Positions 17,242 to 30,845 are shown, counted from the stretch's first letter. The stretch is 64,000 nucleotides of DNA from Adlercreutzia sp. ZJ176 (GCF_011038975.1 NZ_JAAKEC010000013.1:30823-94822); one strand, 5' to 3'. The notes: generated from the sequence alone by a model not told the origin. Translations and numbers: made by a program.

Positions 17242-18663
17242 TTACTGATGGAAACTGCTGTATGGTACCACTTCGCGTGCGAGCCATCGCGCGCTTTTGA
17301 CGCTCGGCGGCAATAACAGCGCGATTGTCAGCGCCAACATCGCAAGGTCACCACAATTCCCCGTGAGGTAGGTGGCGGGGACGGCCCCCGTCGCAACCAG
17401 CAAGGGACCCAGGTAGAGCACGTTGAAGGCAGCGTGGATCATCACGGGCTGTTTGATCGATCCTGCTTCCAAAAACACTGCCGCCATGCAGAAGCCGAAG
17501 AGTCCCGCCTGGAGCGCCTTGAGGAGAGCCTGCACAGCGAGGATGACAGCGGGAGGAAGAGCTGCGAAGAGGAGGGCTGACGAAGGAGAGAAAAGGCTGC
17601 TGGCAGAGGCGTACGGGCTGTCTGCAGGAACACACCCGGCAAGAGCGCACGAGCTGTCAGCAAGAGCGTACCCGACAGAGGTGCACGAGCTGCCGGAAAA
17701 AGCGCACCCGACAAGATCACAAGGGCTGCCGGTAAGAGCGTACCCGGCAGAAGCGTACGAGCTGTCTGCCGGAGCATACCCAGCAGAAGAGCTGAAAGCA
17801 TCTCCGGCAAGAACAGCTTGCGAAAAGAAGCTGCCATCCGAAGATCCCGATGCGTGCAGAATGCCGAAGACGAGCGCGCTGAACACAGCCGCAACGAGCA
17901 CGGGGTTAGCACGCCAACCTTTGCCCTTGGACTGTTTCACGCGTTCTCTTTCAGACCGTTTTCCGAACTCCTCCTCCAACTTATTCTCTGATTTACTTCT
18001 AGCCGCCCTCCCTTCAGTTTCCCTTCTGAACTCTCCCTCCGGGTCTTCCCCGAACCCCCTCTCGGTCTTTTCCTCAGAACGCACGCGCGTAATCACGCAG
18101 GGAATCACGATCCCCCGGAACAGACCCTCTTCGAATACAGCCGTCGCCGCGCAGAGCAGCAGAACCAAGGCGCAGCGCGCCACAAGATCCGTTGCGCTTA
18201 GCGAGAGAATCCCGCCCGCAGCGCCGCCTGCCATGCTCCACGCTCCTCCAATAGCTGCAGCCAGCAGGAGCAACGCATAATGTTTCACGTGAAACATTCG
18301 GTGAGGCTCCGAGCGAAGGTCAGGATCTCCCAAAGCTTGCGAGTTCGATGAGCACTCGCCAAGACCAGCAGGAGTCATCTCATCCGACAAACAGCCGTCA
18401 GACTTTACAAGAGACAGCTCAGGGGAGTTCCCTCTCCTCTCATCAGGAGTTTGCGCGCCCGGAAGGCGACCACCCAGCCTGCCGAGAGACTGCGGCACGA
18501 GCAGCCGTATCAGCAGCATGACCACAGCGGCGGCAAATGCAGTGCTCACTACCTGTGCAGCCAAGTCGCTTCCGCGCACAACCCCCGAGCAGACACCTGC
18601 CAACACGAACGCGCCCGCCATGGTGACAAGCGGGTACCGCATGTATGCGTCTCTGAGCTTCAT
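17242..18663 (-). CDS. CPBP-family intramembrane metalloprotease with repeat insertion
   Basis: 473 aa multi-spanning membrane protein. The CAAX/CPBP motifs are present: 'EEGLFRGIVIP' (EExxxR), 'FGILHASG' and 'HAAFNVLYLG' (HxxxN). Two insertions are unusual: a charged loop after the first motif, and after the second a Ser/Cys/Tyr-rich block coded by five 36-bp tandem repeats (17615-17794). A parS site is translated as FHVKH before the third membrane segment. The ATG at 18663 lacks a ribosome binding site, but TATACT lies 6 bases upstream, so a leaderless mRNA is possible. Confidence 0.8.
   Translation of the reverse strand: MKLRDAYMRYPLVTMAGAFVLAGVCSGVVRGSDLAAQVVSTAFAAAVVMLLIRLLVPQSLGRLGGRLPGAQTPDERRGNSPELSLVKSDGCLSDEMTPAGLGECSSNSQALGDPDLRSEPHRMFHVKHYALLLLAAAIGGAWSMAGGAAGGILSLSATDLVARCALVLLLCAATAVFEEGLFRGIVIPCVITRVRSEEKTERGFGEDPEGEFRRETEGRAARSKSENKLEEEFGKRSERERVKQSKGKGWRANPVLVAAVFSALVFGILHASGSSDGSFFSQAVLAGDAFSSSAGYAPADSSYASAGYALTGSPCDLVGCAFSGSSCTSVGYALADSSCALAGCVPADSPYASASSLFSPSSALLFAALPPAVILAVQALLKALQAGLFGFCMAAVFLEAGSIKQPVMIHAAFNVLYLGPLLVATGAVPATYLTGNCGDLAMLALTIALLLPPSVKSARWLAREVVPYSSFHQ
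17615..17794. repeat. five 36-bp tandem repeats inside the CPBP gene
   Basis: Units begin (G)GGCTGTCTGC or GAGCTGCCGG at 17615, 17651, 17687, 17723 and 17759, preceded by a partial unit. The period is a multiple of three, so each unit adds 12 residues of the type 'VGYALADSSCAL'. Copies are imperfect. Confidence 0.85.
18281..18296. other. parS site 4, inside the CPBP gene
   Basis: Exact match, translated on the minus strand as (M)FHVKH. Confidence 0.95.
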
Positions 18664-18692
18664 GGGTAAAGTATAATCTCCCCAACTCCCCC

Positions 18693-18728
18693 GGCGTGTT
18701 TCGCGAAACGCACTTCGCAAAACACGCC
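18693..18728. repeat. copy 4 of the GTTTTGCG palindrome family
   Basis: 36-bp palindrome with mismatches only near the centre and at one arm position; arms GGCGTGTTTCGCGAA. It lies between the divergent starts of the CPBP and TraX-family genes. Confidence 0.75.
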
Positions 18729-18756
18729 AGAGTGATGAAGGAAGGCTCAACTCACC

Positions 18757-19788
18757 GTGCCAACCGGCCCCTCCAACATATCGAGCGCGCCCAATGCAAC
18801 CAACGCGCCCGGACCCGTCGCTCTGCCCGACGCAGAGCCCGCTGCGCCTTCCGCCACATCACCCATCACATCACCCGGAACGCCGTCTGACGCACCCCCC
18901 GACGCGCCCGCAAGCTCCCCGCCTGCTACCTCATCCGTCACGTTGCCTGACACAGAGCCCGCCGCACCATCTGACACAGCGCCCGCCGCACCATCCCGCA
19001 CAATAGGCAGCATGTCACCCCGTCCGACCACCGGCTTACGCCCGGATGTGTCCGCATTCACCCTCAAGGTAGCCGCCATCATCGGTATGACCTGCAACCA
19101 TGTGGCGAACGTGTTCTCGGGCGCTTTTGCGGGATATGACTTATGGGGCGCCCCCGCGCTCCTGATCCTCTACGCACTCGGAGGCATGACCTTCCCCGTC
19201 ATGGCATTTCTCGTGTCGGAGGGATACGCGCGCACCTCGAACATGCGACGCTACGCCAAGCGGCTTCTCGCGTTCGCCCTCATATCGCAAGTCCCCTTCT
19301 CACTGTTGTGGGGCCTTGAGGGGAACGTTATGTTCACGCTTCTCGCCGGCCTGGGTATCCTCTACGCGCGCGACCACTGCAAAAGCCCCGGCGCGTTCGC
19401 CGCCTGCTTCTGTCTCGCGCTCGGCATCAGCGCCTTCTGCGACTGGCCCGTGATCGGCCCGCTCATGATCTTCCTCTTTCACGAGCTCAGGAGCCAAGGA
19501 GCGCGCGGCATCATGCTGACCATGCTCGTCCCCTTCGCCTCGACGGGCATCCCCGCCCTTGCGAACATCCTGACGGGAGGCGCGCTCCCCTCTTATTCGC
19601 TCGCAGGTACGACAGCCCTGTTCACCTCCTGGTGCGAACTCGGCTACGCCTGCGTCGGGATCCTCTTCGCCGCCACCTTCATCACCCGCTACCAGGGCCG
19701 TCGCGGCCGACCCCTCAAATGGTTCTTCTACGCCTACTACCCTGCGCACCTTTTGGTGATAGCGGCGGCAGCCCACCTGATCCTGTAG
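18757..19788 (+). CDS. TraX-family membrane protein with low-complexity N-terminus
   Basis: 343 aa from the GTG at 18757. Residues from ~90 on form a multi-spanning membrane protein with TraX features: 'AFTLKVAAIIGMTCNHVANVF', 'FPVMAFLVSEGYARTSNMRRYAKRLLAFALISQVPFSLL' and a C-terminal 'FYAYYPAHLLVI'. TraX relatives are thought to acylate substrates; here the target is unknown. The first ~85 residues are Pro/Ala/Ser/Thr repeats; an alternative ATG at 19012 would remove them but has no ribosome binding site. GGAAGG lies 12 bases before the GTG. Confidence 0.8.
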   Translation: MPTGPSNISSAPNATNAPGPVALPDAEPAAPSATSPITSPGTPSDAPPDAPASSPPATSSVTLPDTEPAAPSDTAPAAPSRTIGSMSPRPTTGLRPDVSAFTLKVAAIIGMTCNHVANVFSGAFAGYDLWGAPALLILYALGGMTFPVMAFLVSEGYARTSNMRRYAKRLLAFALISQVPFSLLWGLEGNVMFTLLAGLGILYARDHCKSPGAFAACFCLALGISAFCDWPVIGPLMIFLFHELRSQGARGIMLTMLVPFASTGIPALANILTGGALPSYSLAGTTALFTSWCELGYACVGILFAATFITRYQGRRGRPLKWFFYAYYPAHLLVIAAAAHLIL

Positions 19789-20026
19789 CCATTCTCAGCA
19801 AGAATAACCCCCCAACCGCAACAACGCCGGCCGTCCTTCGTCTCTCAGGCGAAGACACCTGCAGTCCTCAACCGGGTCGTTTCCTTAAAGCACCAACAAC
19901 GTCCGCGATGCTTAGGGTTGCGGCAACTGCGGAAAGCCAAGGTTCTCCGCCCAGATTCGGTTCCAATTCGCCAGATTCGTCCATATCTAGCCGAGCGGAT
20001 AATTTTAAAAAAGTTAAAATTACTTC

Positions 20027-20056
20027 TTGCAGCGCGCGCCAAATCAGGTGTATGAT
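20027..20056 (+). promoter_or_regulatory. promoter of tRNA-Ile with AT-rich upstream element
   Basis: TTGCAG, an 18-base spacer and TATGAT, 18 bases before the tRNA. The preceding 22 bases (20001-20022) are almost pure A/T, like an UP element of a stable-RNA promoter. Confidence 0.7.
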
Positions 20057-20074
20057 ATTTAAGCACTTTTTCAA

Positions 20075-20151
<77 letters not shown>

Positions 20152-20159
20152 TTTTTGCG

Positions 20160-20203
20160 ATAAACGCTCCACCGTGAGCCGAGTTAGCCGGTGGAGCGTT
20201 TAT
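20160..20203 (+). terminator. 14-bp hairpin after tRNA-Ile
   Basis: ATAAACGCTCCACC pairs with GGTGGAGCGTTTAT around a 16-base loop. No long U-tract follows, so it may process or attenuate rather than fully terminate. Confidence 0.5.
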
Positions 20204-20228
20204 TAATGTCTGGGCGCTTTTCACAGAA

Positions 20229-20244
20229 TGTTTCACGTGAAACA
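20229..20244. other. parS site 5, between tRNA-Ile and tRNA-Ala
   Basis: Exact match, 25 bases before tRNA-Ala; noncoding. Confidence 0.95.
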
Positions 20245-20268
20245 TCAAGAAGAAGTGCTTGGTGACAT

Positions 20269-20344
20269 GGGGCATTAGCTCAGCTGGGAGAGCGCGGGCT
20301 TTGCAAGCCTGAGGTCAGGGGTTCGATCCCCCTATGCTCCACCA
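20269..20344 (+). tRNA. tRNA-Ala(UGC)
   Basis: 76 nt with encoded CCA; acceptor GGGGCAU pairs with AUGCUCC (one wobble), anticodon loop UUUGCAA. Confidence 0.97.
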
Positions 20345-20352
20345 CTAAAACC

Positions 20353-20385
20353 GCAGGTCAGAAGCAATTTCTGGCCTGCTTTTTT
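20353..20385 (+). terminator. terminator after tRNA-Ala
   Basis: GCAGGTCAGAA pairs with TTCTGGCCTGC (one G-U) and is followed by six T. Confidence 0.9.
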
Positions 20386-20823
20386 GTTGGCGGGATATTG
20401 GCTGCCAACTTCCAACCAACATTCTGCCAACATCACTTTCATCCATCATGGGCGAATTGCATTCCCCTTCGAAGGGACGGCTCTTCCTTTCCTGCCAAAG
20501 CCCACCATGCAAAGCTCACGCGCGCCCTTCGAAACGAGAGTGCTTCCATCTTACTGAATCTCACCACGCAAAACACACCTGCATCCCTTGAAGCGTGGGT
20601 GTCCTCGTCTTCCGGGTTGCGTTCACCCGTGCCCTTCGAGATGCGGAATGCGGCGCACTTCCCGCGCAACATGAATCCCTGGATCTACCCAGATAAACAC
20701 GAACACAGGGGCCGGTCATCCCTTAGGGTGGCCGTCGTCTGGGTTCGTCGCGCACCGAGGTCGGCCGCTGTTTTCCCATCAGCTAAGATTAGGGAAACAC
20801 GCTCATGCCGGCAGGAGGATTCC
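20386..20823. other. intergenic gap before the bifunctional nuclease
   Basis: 438 bases. A plus-strand frame is open throughout and in phase with the downstream gene, but it has no family similarity and the gene's own ribosome binding site is at 20813. TAAGAT at 20783-20788 could be a -10. No repeat or RNA was recognised. Confidence 0.45.
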
Positions 20824-21324
20824 ATGGTTCCACTTCACGTGCTCACGCTCATCGTCACGGGCCCCGCACAGCCCTCCGTGCTCGTGCTCGAGCCCGTGGA
20901 GGACTCGCCCGCGGGGAAGTCGCGCATCGTGCCCATCTGGATCGGCGTGACCGAGGCGTCCCAGCTCGGCGTGGCCATTGAGCACGTGAGGCTGCCCCGA
21001 CCCATGACGCACGACCTGTTCCTCGACGCCATGACCAACCTTGACGCGCGCGTCGACCACGTGGTGATCAATCAGGTGAAGGGGCAGACCTTCTTCGCAC
21101 AGCTCATTCTGCGCCAAGGCGCGCGGCTGATCGCGCTTGACGCGCGCCCCACCGACGCGCTCGCACTCGCGCTGCGCCAGGAGGCGCCGTTCTACATAGA
21201 GGAAGACGTGCTGGAGAAGGCGTCGTTTCCCTACCTCTTCAAGGAGAACAAGGACGAGGAGAGCGAGCTGCAGGAGTTCCGCACCTTCCTCGAGGGCATC
21301 GCTCCGGACGATTTTGCAGGTTAG
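20824..21324 (+). CDS. bifunctional nuclease domain protein (DUF151)
   Basis: 166 aa. BFN-family core: 'VEDSPAGKSRIVPIWIGVTEASQLGVAIE', 'RPMTHDLFLDAM', 'ARPTDALALALRQEAPFYIEEDVLE'. Family members have been described with RNase/DNase activity or as regulators; the activity of this one is not known. GGCAGGAGGA precedes the ATG. One of the few plus-strand genes left of the origin, convergent with gyrA. Confidence 0.9.
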   Translation: MVPLHVLTLIVTGPAQPSVLVLEPVEDSPAGKSRIVPIWIGVTEASQLGVAIEHVRLPRPMTHDLFLDAMTNLDARVDHVVINQVKGQTFFAQLILRQGARLIALDARPTDALALALRQEAPFYIEEDVLEKASFPYLFKENKDEESELQEFRTFLEGIAPDDFAG

Positions 21325-21762
21325 GACTTGCAAAACACGCCGAAAAGGGGGGAGCGAAGGGAGCAGGGAAGAGAGAGGGGGGAGTGTTTCACGTGAAACA
21401 CTCCCCCCGTGCGCGTGCTGACGATCACAGCTCGCGGCTCACTTGGCACAGGCGTGTTAGAGCACGCAGACTGCGAGTCGCCGCCCGCTCACAAACCCCG
21501 CAGCCGGCAGCTCACGACCTGCAGCTCGTCACTCGCCTGCAACTCACCCGCAACCCGCGCCGCACAGCGCGCCGTAGCTGCCGCAACCCGCGCCGCACGG
21601 CACGCCGTATCTGCCCGCAACTCGCAAAGCGCAGCGCGCTGCAACCGCGCGCGACCCGCAAAACACAGCACGCCACAACTGCCCGCGACCCGTACAGCAC
21701 GCCGCAGCTGCGCGGAGCGCGCCGTTGCGGCGCAGCGACGCACGGCGCGCCGCGCAGCAGCC
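21325..21762. other. low-complexity gap between convergent genes
   Basis: 438 bases between the bifunctional nuclease and gyrA stops. It holds a half copy of the GTTTTGCG palindrome (21329-21346), a parS palindrome at 21377-21408, then ~330 bases built from words such as CAACCCGCGCCGCAC and GCAGCTCG. Open frames here are composition artefacts. Confidence 0.55.
21385..21400. other. parS site 6, centre of a 32-bp palindrome
   Basis: Exact match with perfect GGGGGGAG / CTCCCCCC arms (21377-21408), between the convergent bifunctional-nuclease and gyrA genes. Confidence 0.95.
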
Positions 21763-24534
<2,772 letters not shown>

Positions 24535-24573
24535 ATGTCTCCTTTCGGACATATTTCTTCACACTCAAATGCG

Positions 24574-24597
24574 TTTTGCGAAACGCGTTTCGCAAAA
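24574..24597. repeat. copy 5 of the GTTTTGCG palindrome family
   Basis: A 24-bp perfect palindrome with arms TTTTGCGAAACG, in the gyrB-gyrA gap just upstream of gyrA; it is followed by ~190 bases of GCAGTTGCAACC-type low-complexity sequence. Confidence 0.75.
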
Positions 24598-24800
24598 TCG
24601 CCCGAAACGGTGCGGAGCGGAGCGGCGGGCAGTTGCAACCAGCCGGCAACCGCTCACGTTCCCGCAGCGCAGTTGCAGCTAGCCGGCAGTTGCTTACGTG
24701 CCCGCGGTGCGATGCGACCGACAGTTGCGAAACCCGCCCTACAGCGTCAGCGACACGACGCCGGCGGCTGCCGACAACCTCCGCCCTTCCGCGCGACCTC

Positions 24801-26873
<2,073 letters not shown>

Positions 26874-26934
26874 TCAGGTGGTGTTTTCACTTTTTATGAG
26901 AATTATGGCGTTTTTCTGCGAATCGGCCGTCAGT

Positions 26935-27516
26935 TTACACGCCACGTGCCTTCGCGGCCTTCTCGCCCTTTTCTTGGCAGAGCGACGCCTCCATGGCATG
27001 CTCGAAGCGCGCGCGCAGGCGCGGGTCCTCGATGCCCGCGGAGGCGCGGCTGACGCGGGCGCGCTCGTGCTCCGTCAGCGGAAGGGGCGGCGCGGCTGAC
27101 GCGGGCGCGTTGGCGCGCTCGTCCTGCTCGCGCGAGGCGTACGGGTGGCGGTTGCGCATGTTGAAGCGCGACGGGAAGGTCTTGAACACCTCTATCTCCT
27201 CGCCGTAACGCTCCTTGAGCAGCAGCATGATGAGGTGCTGGCGGCTGTGCACGTCGCTGCGGAAGCTGCCGTCGTCCATGTAGATCAGAAGCGAGCGCAC
27301 CGTCTTGCCCGCCTCCGGTGCGCCGACCGGCTCCTTCTTGATGTACACCGCGTTCACGTGCTCGAGCACGTAGCGCGCGTTCTCCTTGTAGATGTGCTCG
27401 ATGGCCGCCTTGAACATCGCCTGCACCTGCGCCGCGCGCCGCGCGATGCGTGCAGCCTGGTCGGTGGAGGAGAGCCCGCCCGTCACCGCGGACAGCTCGC
27501 TGCCGAGCTTCCTCAT
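26935..27516 (-). CDS. DciA-like protein (DUF721)
   Basis: 193 aa. The central region 'ARYVLEHVNAVYIKKE...GKTVRSLLIYMDDGSFRSDVHSRQHLIMLLLKERYGEEIEVFKTFPSR' fits the KH-like DUF721 domain found next to recF in Actinobacteria. DciA proteins act in loading the replicative helicase. N- and C-terminal parts are variable. Its ATG overlaps the recF TGA (ATGA), so translation is coupled. Assignment rests on domain look and on location. Confidence 0.75.
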   Translation of the reverse strand: MRKLGSELSAVTGGLSSTDQAARIARRAAQVQAMFKAAIEHIYKENARYVLEHVNAVYIKKEPVGAPEAGKTVRSLLIYMDDGSFRSDVHSRQHLIMLLLKERYGEEIEVFKTFPSRFNMRNRHPYASREQDERANAPASAAPPLPLTEHERARVSRASAGIEDPRLRARFEHAMEASLCQEKGEKAAKARGV

Positions 27517-28970
27517 GATGTCACGCTCCTCTCCTGCGCCAGTGCTCCCGACGTGTGCGAAAATTCCACTACGTCAGCTTGCCGTGCAGGGAGGCCGAGT
27601 GTTTCACGTGAAACATTCGAAGGCTCTTGCGCGCGACCTTCACATGACGGTGAAAGAGGCATCTTTCCCATATCGGTTTGTCGCGCGGAGGCAGAAGCAT
27701 CCTGCAAATCTTCACGCAACGAACCTATCTCCAGCGCGTCGGCTTGCCGCGCAGGGAGGCCGAATGTTTCACGTGAAACATTTCCCTTTGGCTGCTCTTC
27801 TTCCCCCTGCGCCCGCGCAACTCCCTTGCGCGACGGTGCAAGCGGCAGCTCCACTACGTCAGCCGTGGCGAGCATGCCTGCGTCGAAGTACGCGAGGTTG
27901 GCGGTGGTGACGAAAGTCTGCACGTCGCGCGAGATGTAGCCGACGAGCGCCTCGCGGCGGGCGCCGTCAAGCTCGCTCATCACGTCGTCGAGCAGCAGCA
28001 CCGGCTTGACGCCGAGCACTTCCTCGATTGCCGCCGCCTCGGCGAGCTTGTACGCGAGCACCACCGTGCGCTGCTGGCCCTGGCTGCCGAAGTGGGTGGC
28101 GTTGCTACCGTCGATCATGAAGGTGATAGCATCAGCATGCGGGCCCACAAGCGCGCGACGGCGCCGCAGCTCCTCGTCGCGGCGGACAGCAAGCGCGCGC
28201 TCAAGACACGCGCGCGCCTCATCACGCGTGAGATGGTGGGACGCCAGCTCTTTCACCGCGCAGGCGGGCACGCCCGAGCCGTCCCCCCATTCATCCCATG
28301 ACGGCACGTAGCACGCGTCAAAGCGCTCCCGCTCGCCGGCGATCTGCTCGTAGCGCGCCCTCATGTGCGGGATCAATCGCTCGAAGAGCGCCGCGCGGTA
28401 GCAGGTCAGCTGCGCGCCGCAGGTCACGAGCATCTCGTTGATGCTGTCGATGAGCGTCGGCGACGTCTCTTCCTTCAACAGGCGGTTCTTATGGCGGATC
28501 ACCTTCTCGTAGTCCTTCTGGATCAGGTAGTAGTTCGCGTTGATCTGCGAACCCAGCGCATCAAGCGCGGCGCGGCGCACGCTCATCGACCCTTTGACGA
28601 GCCCCAGGTCATCAGGTGTGAACGTCACCGAGGGCACGAGCCCCTTGAGGTCGGCCGGGCGCTTCGCCTTGCCGTTGAGCCGGTAGCGCTTCGCATGCCC
28701 CTCAGCCGCAAGCTCCACGTCAAGCAGGCGGTTCCCGTCAGTCAGCGAGGCGCTGAGGTGCGCTGCGGCTTCCCCGTGCCGCACGAGCTGGTCAATGGTG
28801 GCATGGCGAAACGACGAGAGCGCAGTGAGCAGCTGCACGCCTTCGACGATGTTGGTCTTCCCCACCGCGTTCGGGCCGACGAGCACGGTGAGCATGCCCA
28901 GTTTGCCGAGACGCAGCTCCTCGTATGACCTGAAGTTTCGAAACGTTATGTCCGTTATGCGCAGCGTCAC
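27513..28970 (-). CDS. recF: DNA repair protein RecF with parS-coded C-terminal tail
   Basis: 485 aa. Residues 1-380 are a normal RecF: Walker A 'GPNAVGKT', 'FTPDDLGLVKGS', signature 'GSQGQQRTVVLAYKLAEA' and Walker B 'PVLLLDDVMSELD'. The last 105 residues are an extra tail of two related units, each holding 'NVSRET.GLPARQAD'; the two NVSRET hexapeptides are translated parS sites 165 bp apart. GTG start with GGGAGG 7 bases upstream. RecF loads RecA at gaps with RecOR; the tail is probably not needed for that. Confidence 0.95.
   Translation of the reverse strand: MTLRITDITFRNFRSYEELRLGKLGMLTVLVGPNAVGKTNIVEGVQLLTALSSFRHATIDQLVRHGEAAAHLSASLTDGNRLLDVELAAEGHAKRYRLNGKAKRPADLKGLVPSVTFTPDDLGLVKGSMSVRRAALDALGSQINANYYLIQKDYEKVIRHKNRLLKEETSPTLIDSINEMLVTCGAQLTCYRAALFERLIPHMRARYEQIAGERERFDACYVPSWDEWGDGSGVPACAVKELASHHLTRDEARACLERALAVRRDEELRRRRALVGPHADAITFMIDGSNATHFGSQGQQRTVVLAYKLAEAAAIEEVLGVKPVLLLDDVMSELDGARREALVGYISRDVQTFVTTANLAYFDAGMLATADVVELPLAPSRKGVARAQGEEEQPKGNVSRETFGLPARQADALEIGSLREDLQDASASARQTDMGKMPLSPSCEGRAQEPSNVSRETLGLPARQADVVEFSHTSGALAQERSVTS
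27600..27615. other. parS site 7, in the RecF tail
   Basis: Exact match, read as NVSRET in the second tail unit. Confidence 0.95.
27765..27780. other. parS site 8, in the RecF tail
   Basis: Exact match, read as NVSRET in the first tail unit. The ~25 bases beside it (GGCTTGCCG.GCAGGGAGGC) are nearly the same as beside site 7. Confidence 0.95.
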
Positions 28971-29012
28971 CGCGCGCCTCCCGCGATGCGGGCGCGTGAG
29001 CTCGGCATGTGC

Positions 29013-30113
29013 CTAGGAGATGCGCACGGGCATGACCAGGTACAGGTAGTTCTCCGGCGGCAGCGCGCGGAAGATGCCCGGCTTGACCGCCGACTGGGCC
29101 TCGAGGTACACCTCGTCGCCCATCACGGCGGCAAGCCCCTCGAGCACGTAGGAGTAGTTGAAGGCGATCTCCACGTCCTCTCCCTCGATCTCGCACGGAA
29201 GCGTCTCCTGCGCGGAGCCCACGTCCTGCGAAGCCGCGGAGATCTGGGTGGTCTGCGAGGCGCCGTTGAGGTCGAAGCGCACCGGCGAGGTGGATGACCC
29301 GAGCAGCGACGCGCGCTTGACGCCCGCGACGAGGCGGTCCACCTCGAGCGTGGCGCGAGTGGCGTAGGTGTCAGGGAGGAGCTGCTTGTAGTTGGGGAAG
29401 TTGCCCTCGATGCGGCGGTTGATGAACACCGTGTCCTCGCAGGTCACGACGATCTGGTTGTCAGCGAGCGCGATGGAGACCGGCGAGGAGGTCTTCGGCA
29501 GCGAAGCGATCTCGGAGAGGAAGCTGCCGGCGATCACCGCTTGGAACTCGTCGGCCGTGGCGTCGGACAGCGCAGCTTCCGTGACGGCGAGGCGATACGA
29601 GTCGGTGGCCACCATGCGCAGCTGGCCGGCCTCGAGCGTGATCAGCACGCCCGTGAGGATGGCGCGGCTCTCATCCTTCGACACCACGCGCGACACGCGC
29701 TTGACCATGGAGGAGAACTGCGCGAAGGGAATCTCGATGCGCTGGTGCGTGTCGACGGAGGGGAATCCCGGGAAATCCTCATGGTTGAGCACCTTGATGG
29801 AGAACGACGAGGTGTCGCAAGTGATGTACGCCTGGTCGTCGCGCGCCTCCACATGCACGGCGGCGTCGGCGAGGTTCTTCACGATCTCGGAGAAGAGCTT
29901 GCCCGGAACGACCGTCTTGCCTTCCTCCTCCACGAGCGCCGCGACGGAATATTGGATGGAGAGCTCGAGGTCAGTCGCCTGCATCACGAGTTTGTCATCG
30001 CGGGCGTCGAGCAAGATGCCTGAGAGGACCGGCAGGGTCGAGCGCGTCGAGACGCCCTTCAACACGATGGATATGGCGTTCTGAAGCTCTGATTTGTTTA
30101 TGCTGAATTTCAT
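29013..30113 (-). CDS. dnaN: DNA polymerase III beta subunit (sliding clamp)
   Basis: 366 aa, three-domain clamp: 'MKFSINKSELQNAISIVLKGVSTRSTLPVLSGILL', 'VVPGKLFSEIVKNL', 'GVLITLEAGQLRMVATDSYRLAV', 'FINRRIEGNFPNYKQLLP', and C-terminal 'YLYLVMPVRIS'. GAGAGG precedes the ATG. It faces away from the origin and from dnaA, not downstream of dnaA as is usual. First gene of dnaN-recF-dciA. Confidence 0.98.
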   Translation of the reverse strand: MKFSINKSELQNAISIVLKGVSTRSTLPVLSGILLDARDDKLVMQATDLELSIQYSVAALVEEEGKTVVPGKLFSEIVKNLADAAVHVEARDDQAYITCDTSSFSIKVLNHEDFPGFPSVDTHQRIEIPFAQFSSMVKRVSRVVSKDESRAILTGVLITLEAGQLRMVATDSYRLAVTEAALSDATADEFQAVIAGSFLSEIASLPKTSSPVSIALADNQIVVTCEDTVFINRRIEGNFPNYKQLLPDTYATRATLEVDRLVAGVKRASLLGSSTSPVRFDLNGASQTTQISAASQDVGSAQETLPCEIEGEDVEIAFNYSYVLEGLAAVMGDEVYLEAQSAVKPGIFRALPPENYLYLVMPVRIS

Positions 30114-30192
30114 GCGACAAACCTCTCGGTAAGAACCCGCCGGCGGGGATGAGCGGCGCAGGACGGATGACAGGTGAATGCGTTCTCGGGAT

Positions 30193-30198
30193 ATTATA
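30193..30198 (-). promoter_or_regulatory. -10 element of dnaN
   Basis: Exact TATAAT on the minus strand, 80 bases upstream of dnaN; no matching -35 is clear. Confidence 0.5.
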
Positions 30199-30220
30199 GC
30201 GTCACCAAGGCGGCTGCTCG

Positions 30221-30254
30221 GGCGTCTTTCAGCCGCGCGGCGCTGAAAGACGCC
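30221..30254. repeat. hairpin at the left edge of oriC
   Basis: 13-bp perfect arms GGCGTCTTTCAGC / GCTGAAAGACGCC around an 8-base loop, between the dnaN -10 and the DnaA-box cluster. Each arm has one TTTCAG hexamer. Confidence 0.7.
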
Positions 30255-30293
30255 TCTGCTTTCCACAATTCTTTCCCTCCCCCTTGTGGAAAA

Positions 30294-30302
30294 TGTGGAT
30301 AA
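30294..30302 (-). promoter_or_regulatory. consensus DnaA box
   Basis: TGTGGATAA, the exact complement of TTATCCACA, 4 bases from the inverted TTGTGGAAA box. Confidence 0.85.
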
Positions 30303-30845
30303 CTCGCCTCAAACACCTTCAAACCGGCAGAGCCAAGGGAAAAACCCCTCATCAGCAGAGACTTGAGCCTAAAGGACACGGTTGATTACTTTTTCGACCA
30401 TCAACGGCACTTTACGTTAAAAGTAGCCTTTGACCAGGTGTTTTACATTATTCTTTACAAAAGCGAACATACGGACGCCTTAACGCCGCTGCTTTTTCAC
30501 CGACAATCCCGAACATGACGAAAAAGGGCGAGTTCGAGCAGGAGAAACTTAAACAGCTAAAAAGTCAAGGGAAATCTCAACACTTTTTAACAACGGGAGC
30601 TGATTTTCAGCGTTTCTGTTTTCATGTCTTTCAGTGTTTTCCACTTTCTCTGAATTAAATGTTGATAACTCTGAAAACCCCTTGTCGAATAGCTTTCAGT
30701 ATTCACATTTTGTTGAAAAATGTTGAAAACTTCTTTTTGGGCCTGATAAAACCGCAGGTGAGTAGATTTCAGCCCCTGAAAAAAGCTACAATGTCGGTGA
30801 ATAACCCTGAACTTTCCTGAAAACGTACTTAAAATGGAGCAAGCC

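Larger units (their letters stand above)
30114..30845. other. putative replication origin oriC
   Basis: 732 AT-rich bases between divergent dnaN and the GHKL-dnaA operon, at the strand switch of the whole window. DnaA boxes: TGTGGATAA (30294-30302, exact), TTTCCACAA (30260-30268) and its inverted partner TTGTGGAAA (30284-30292), TGTTGATAA (30660-30668), TTTTCCACT (30637-30645) and two TGTTGAAAA (30711-30719, 30721-30729). The AT-rich 30,590-30,740 stretch is the best unwinding candidate. It also holds nine TTTCAG/CTGAAA hexamers and a 13-bp hairpin (30221-30254). Confidence 0.85.

Noticed and set aside
20386..20823. In-frame 5' extension of the bifunctional nuclease
   Set aside because: The ATG at 20824 has a good GGAGGA and the family homology begins there.
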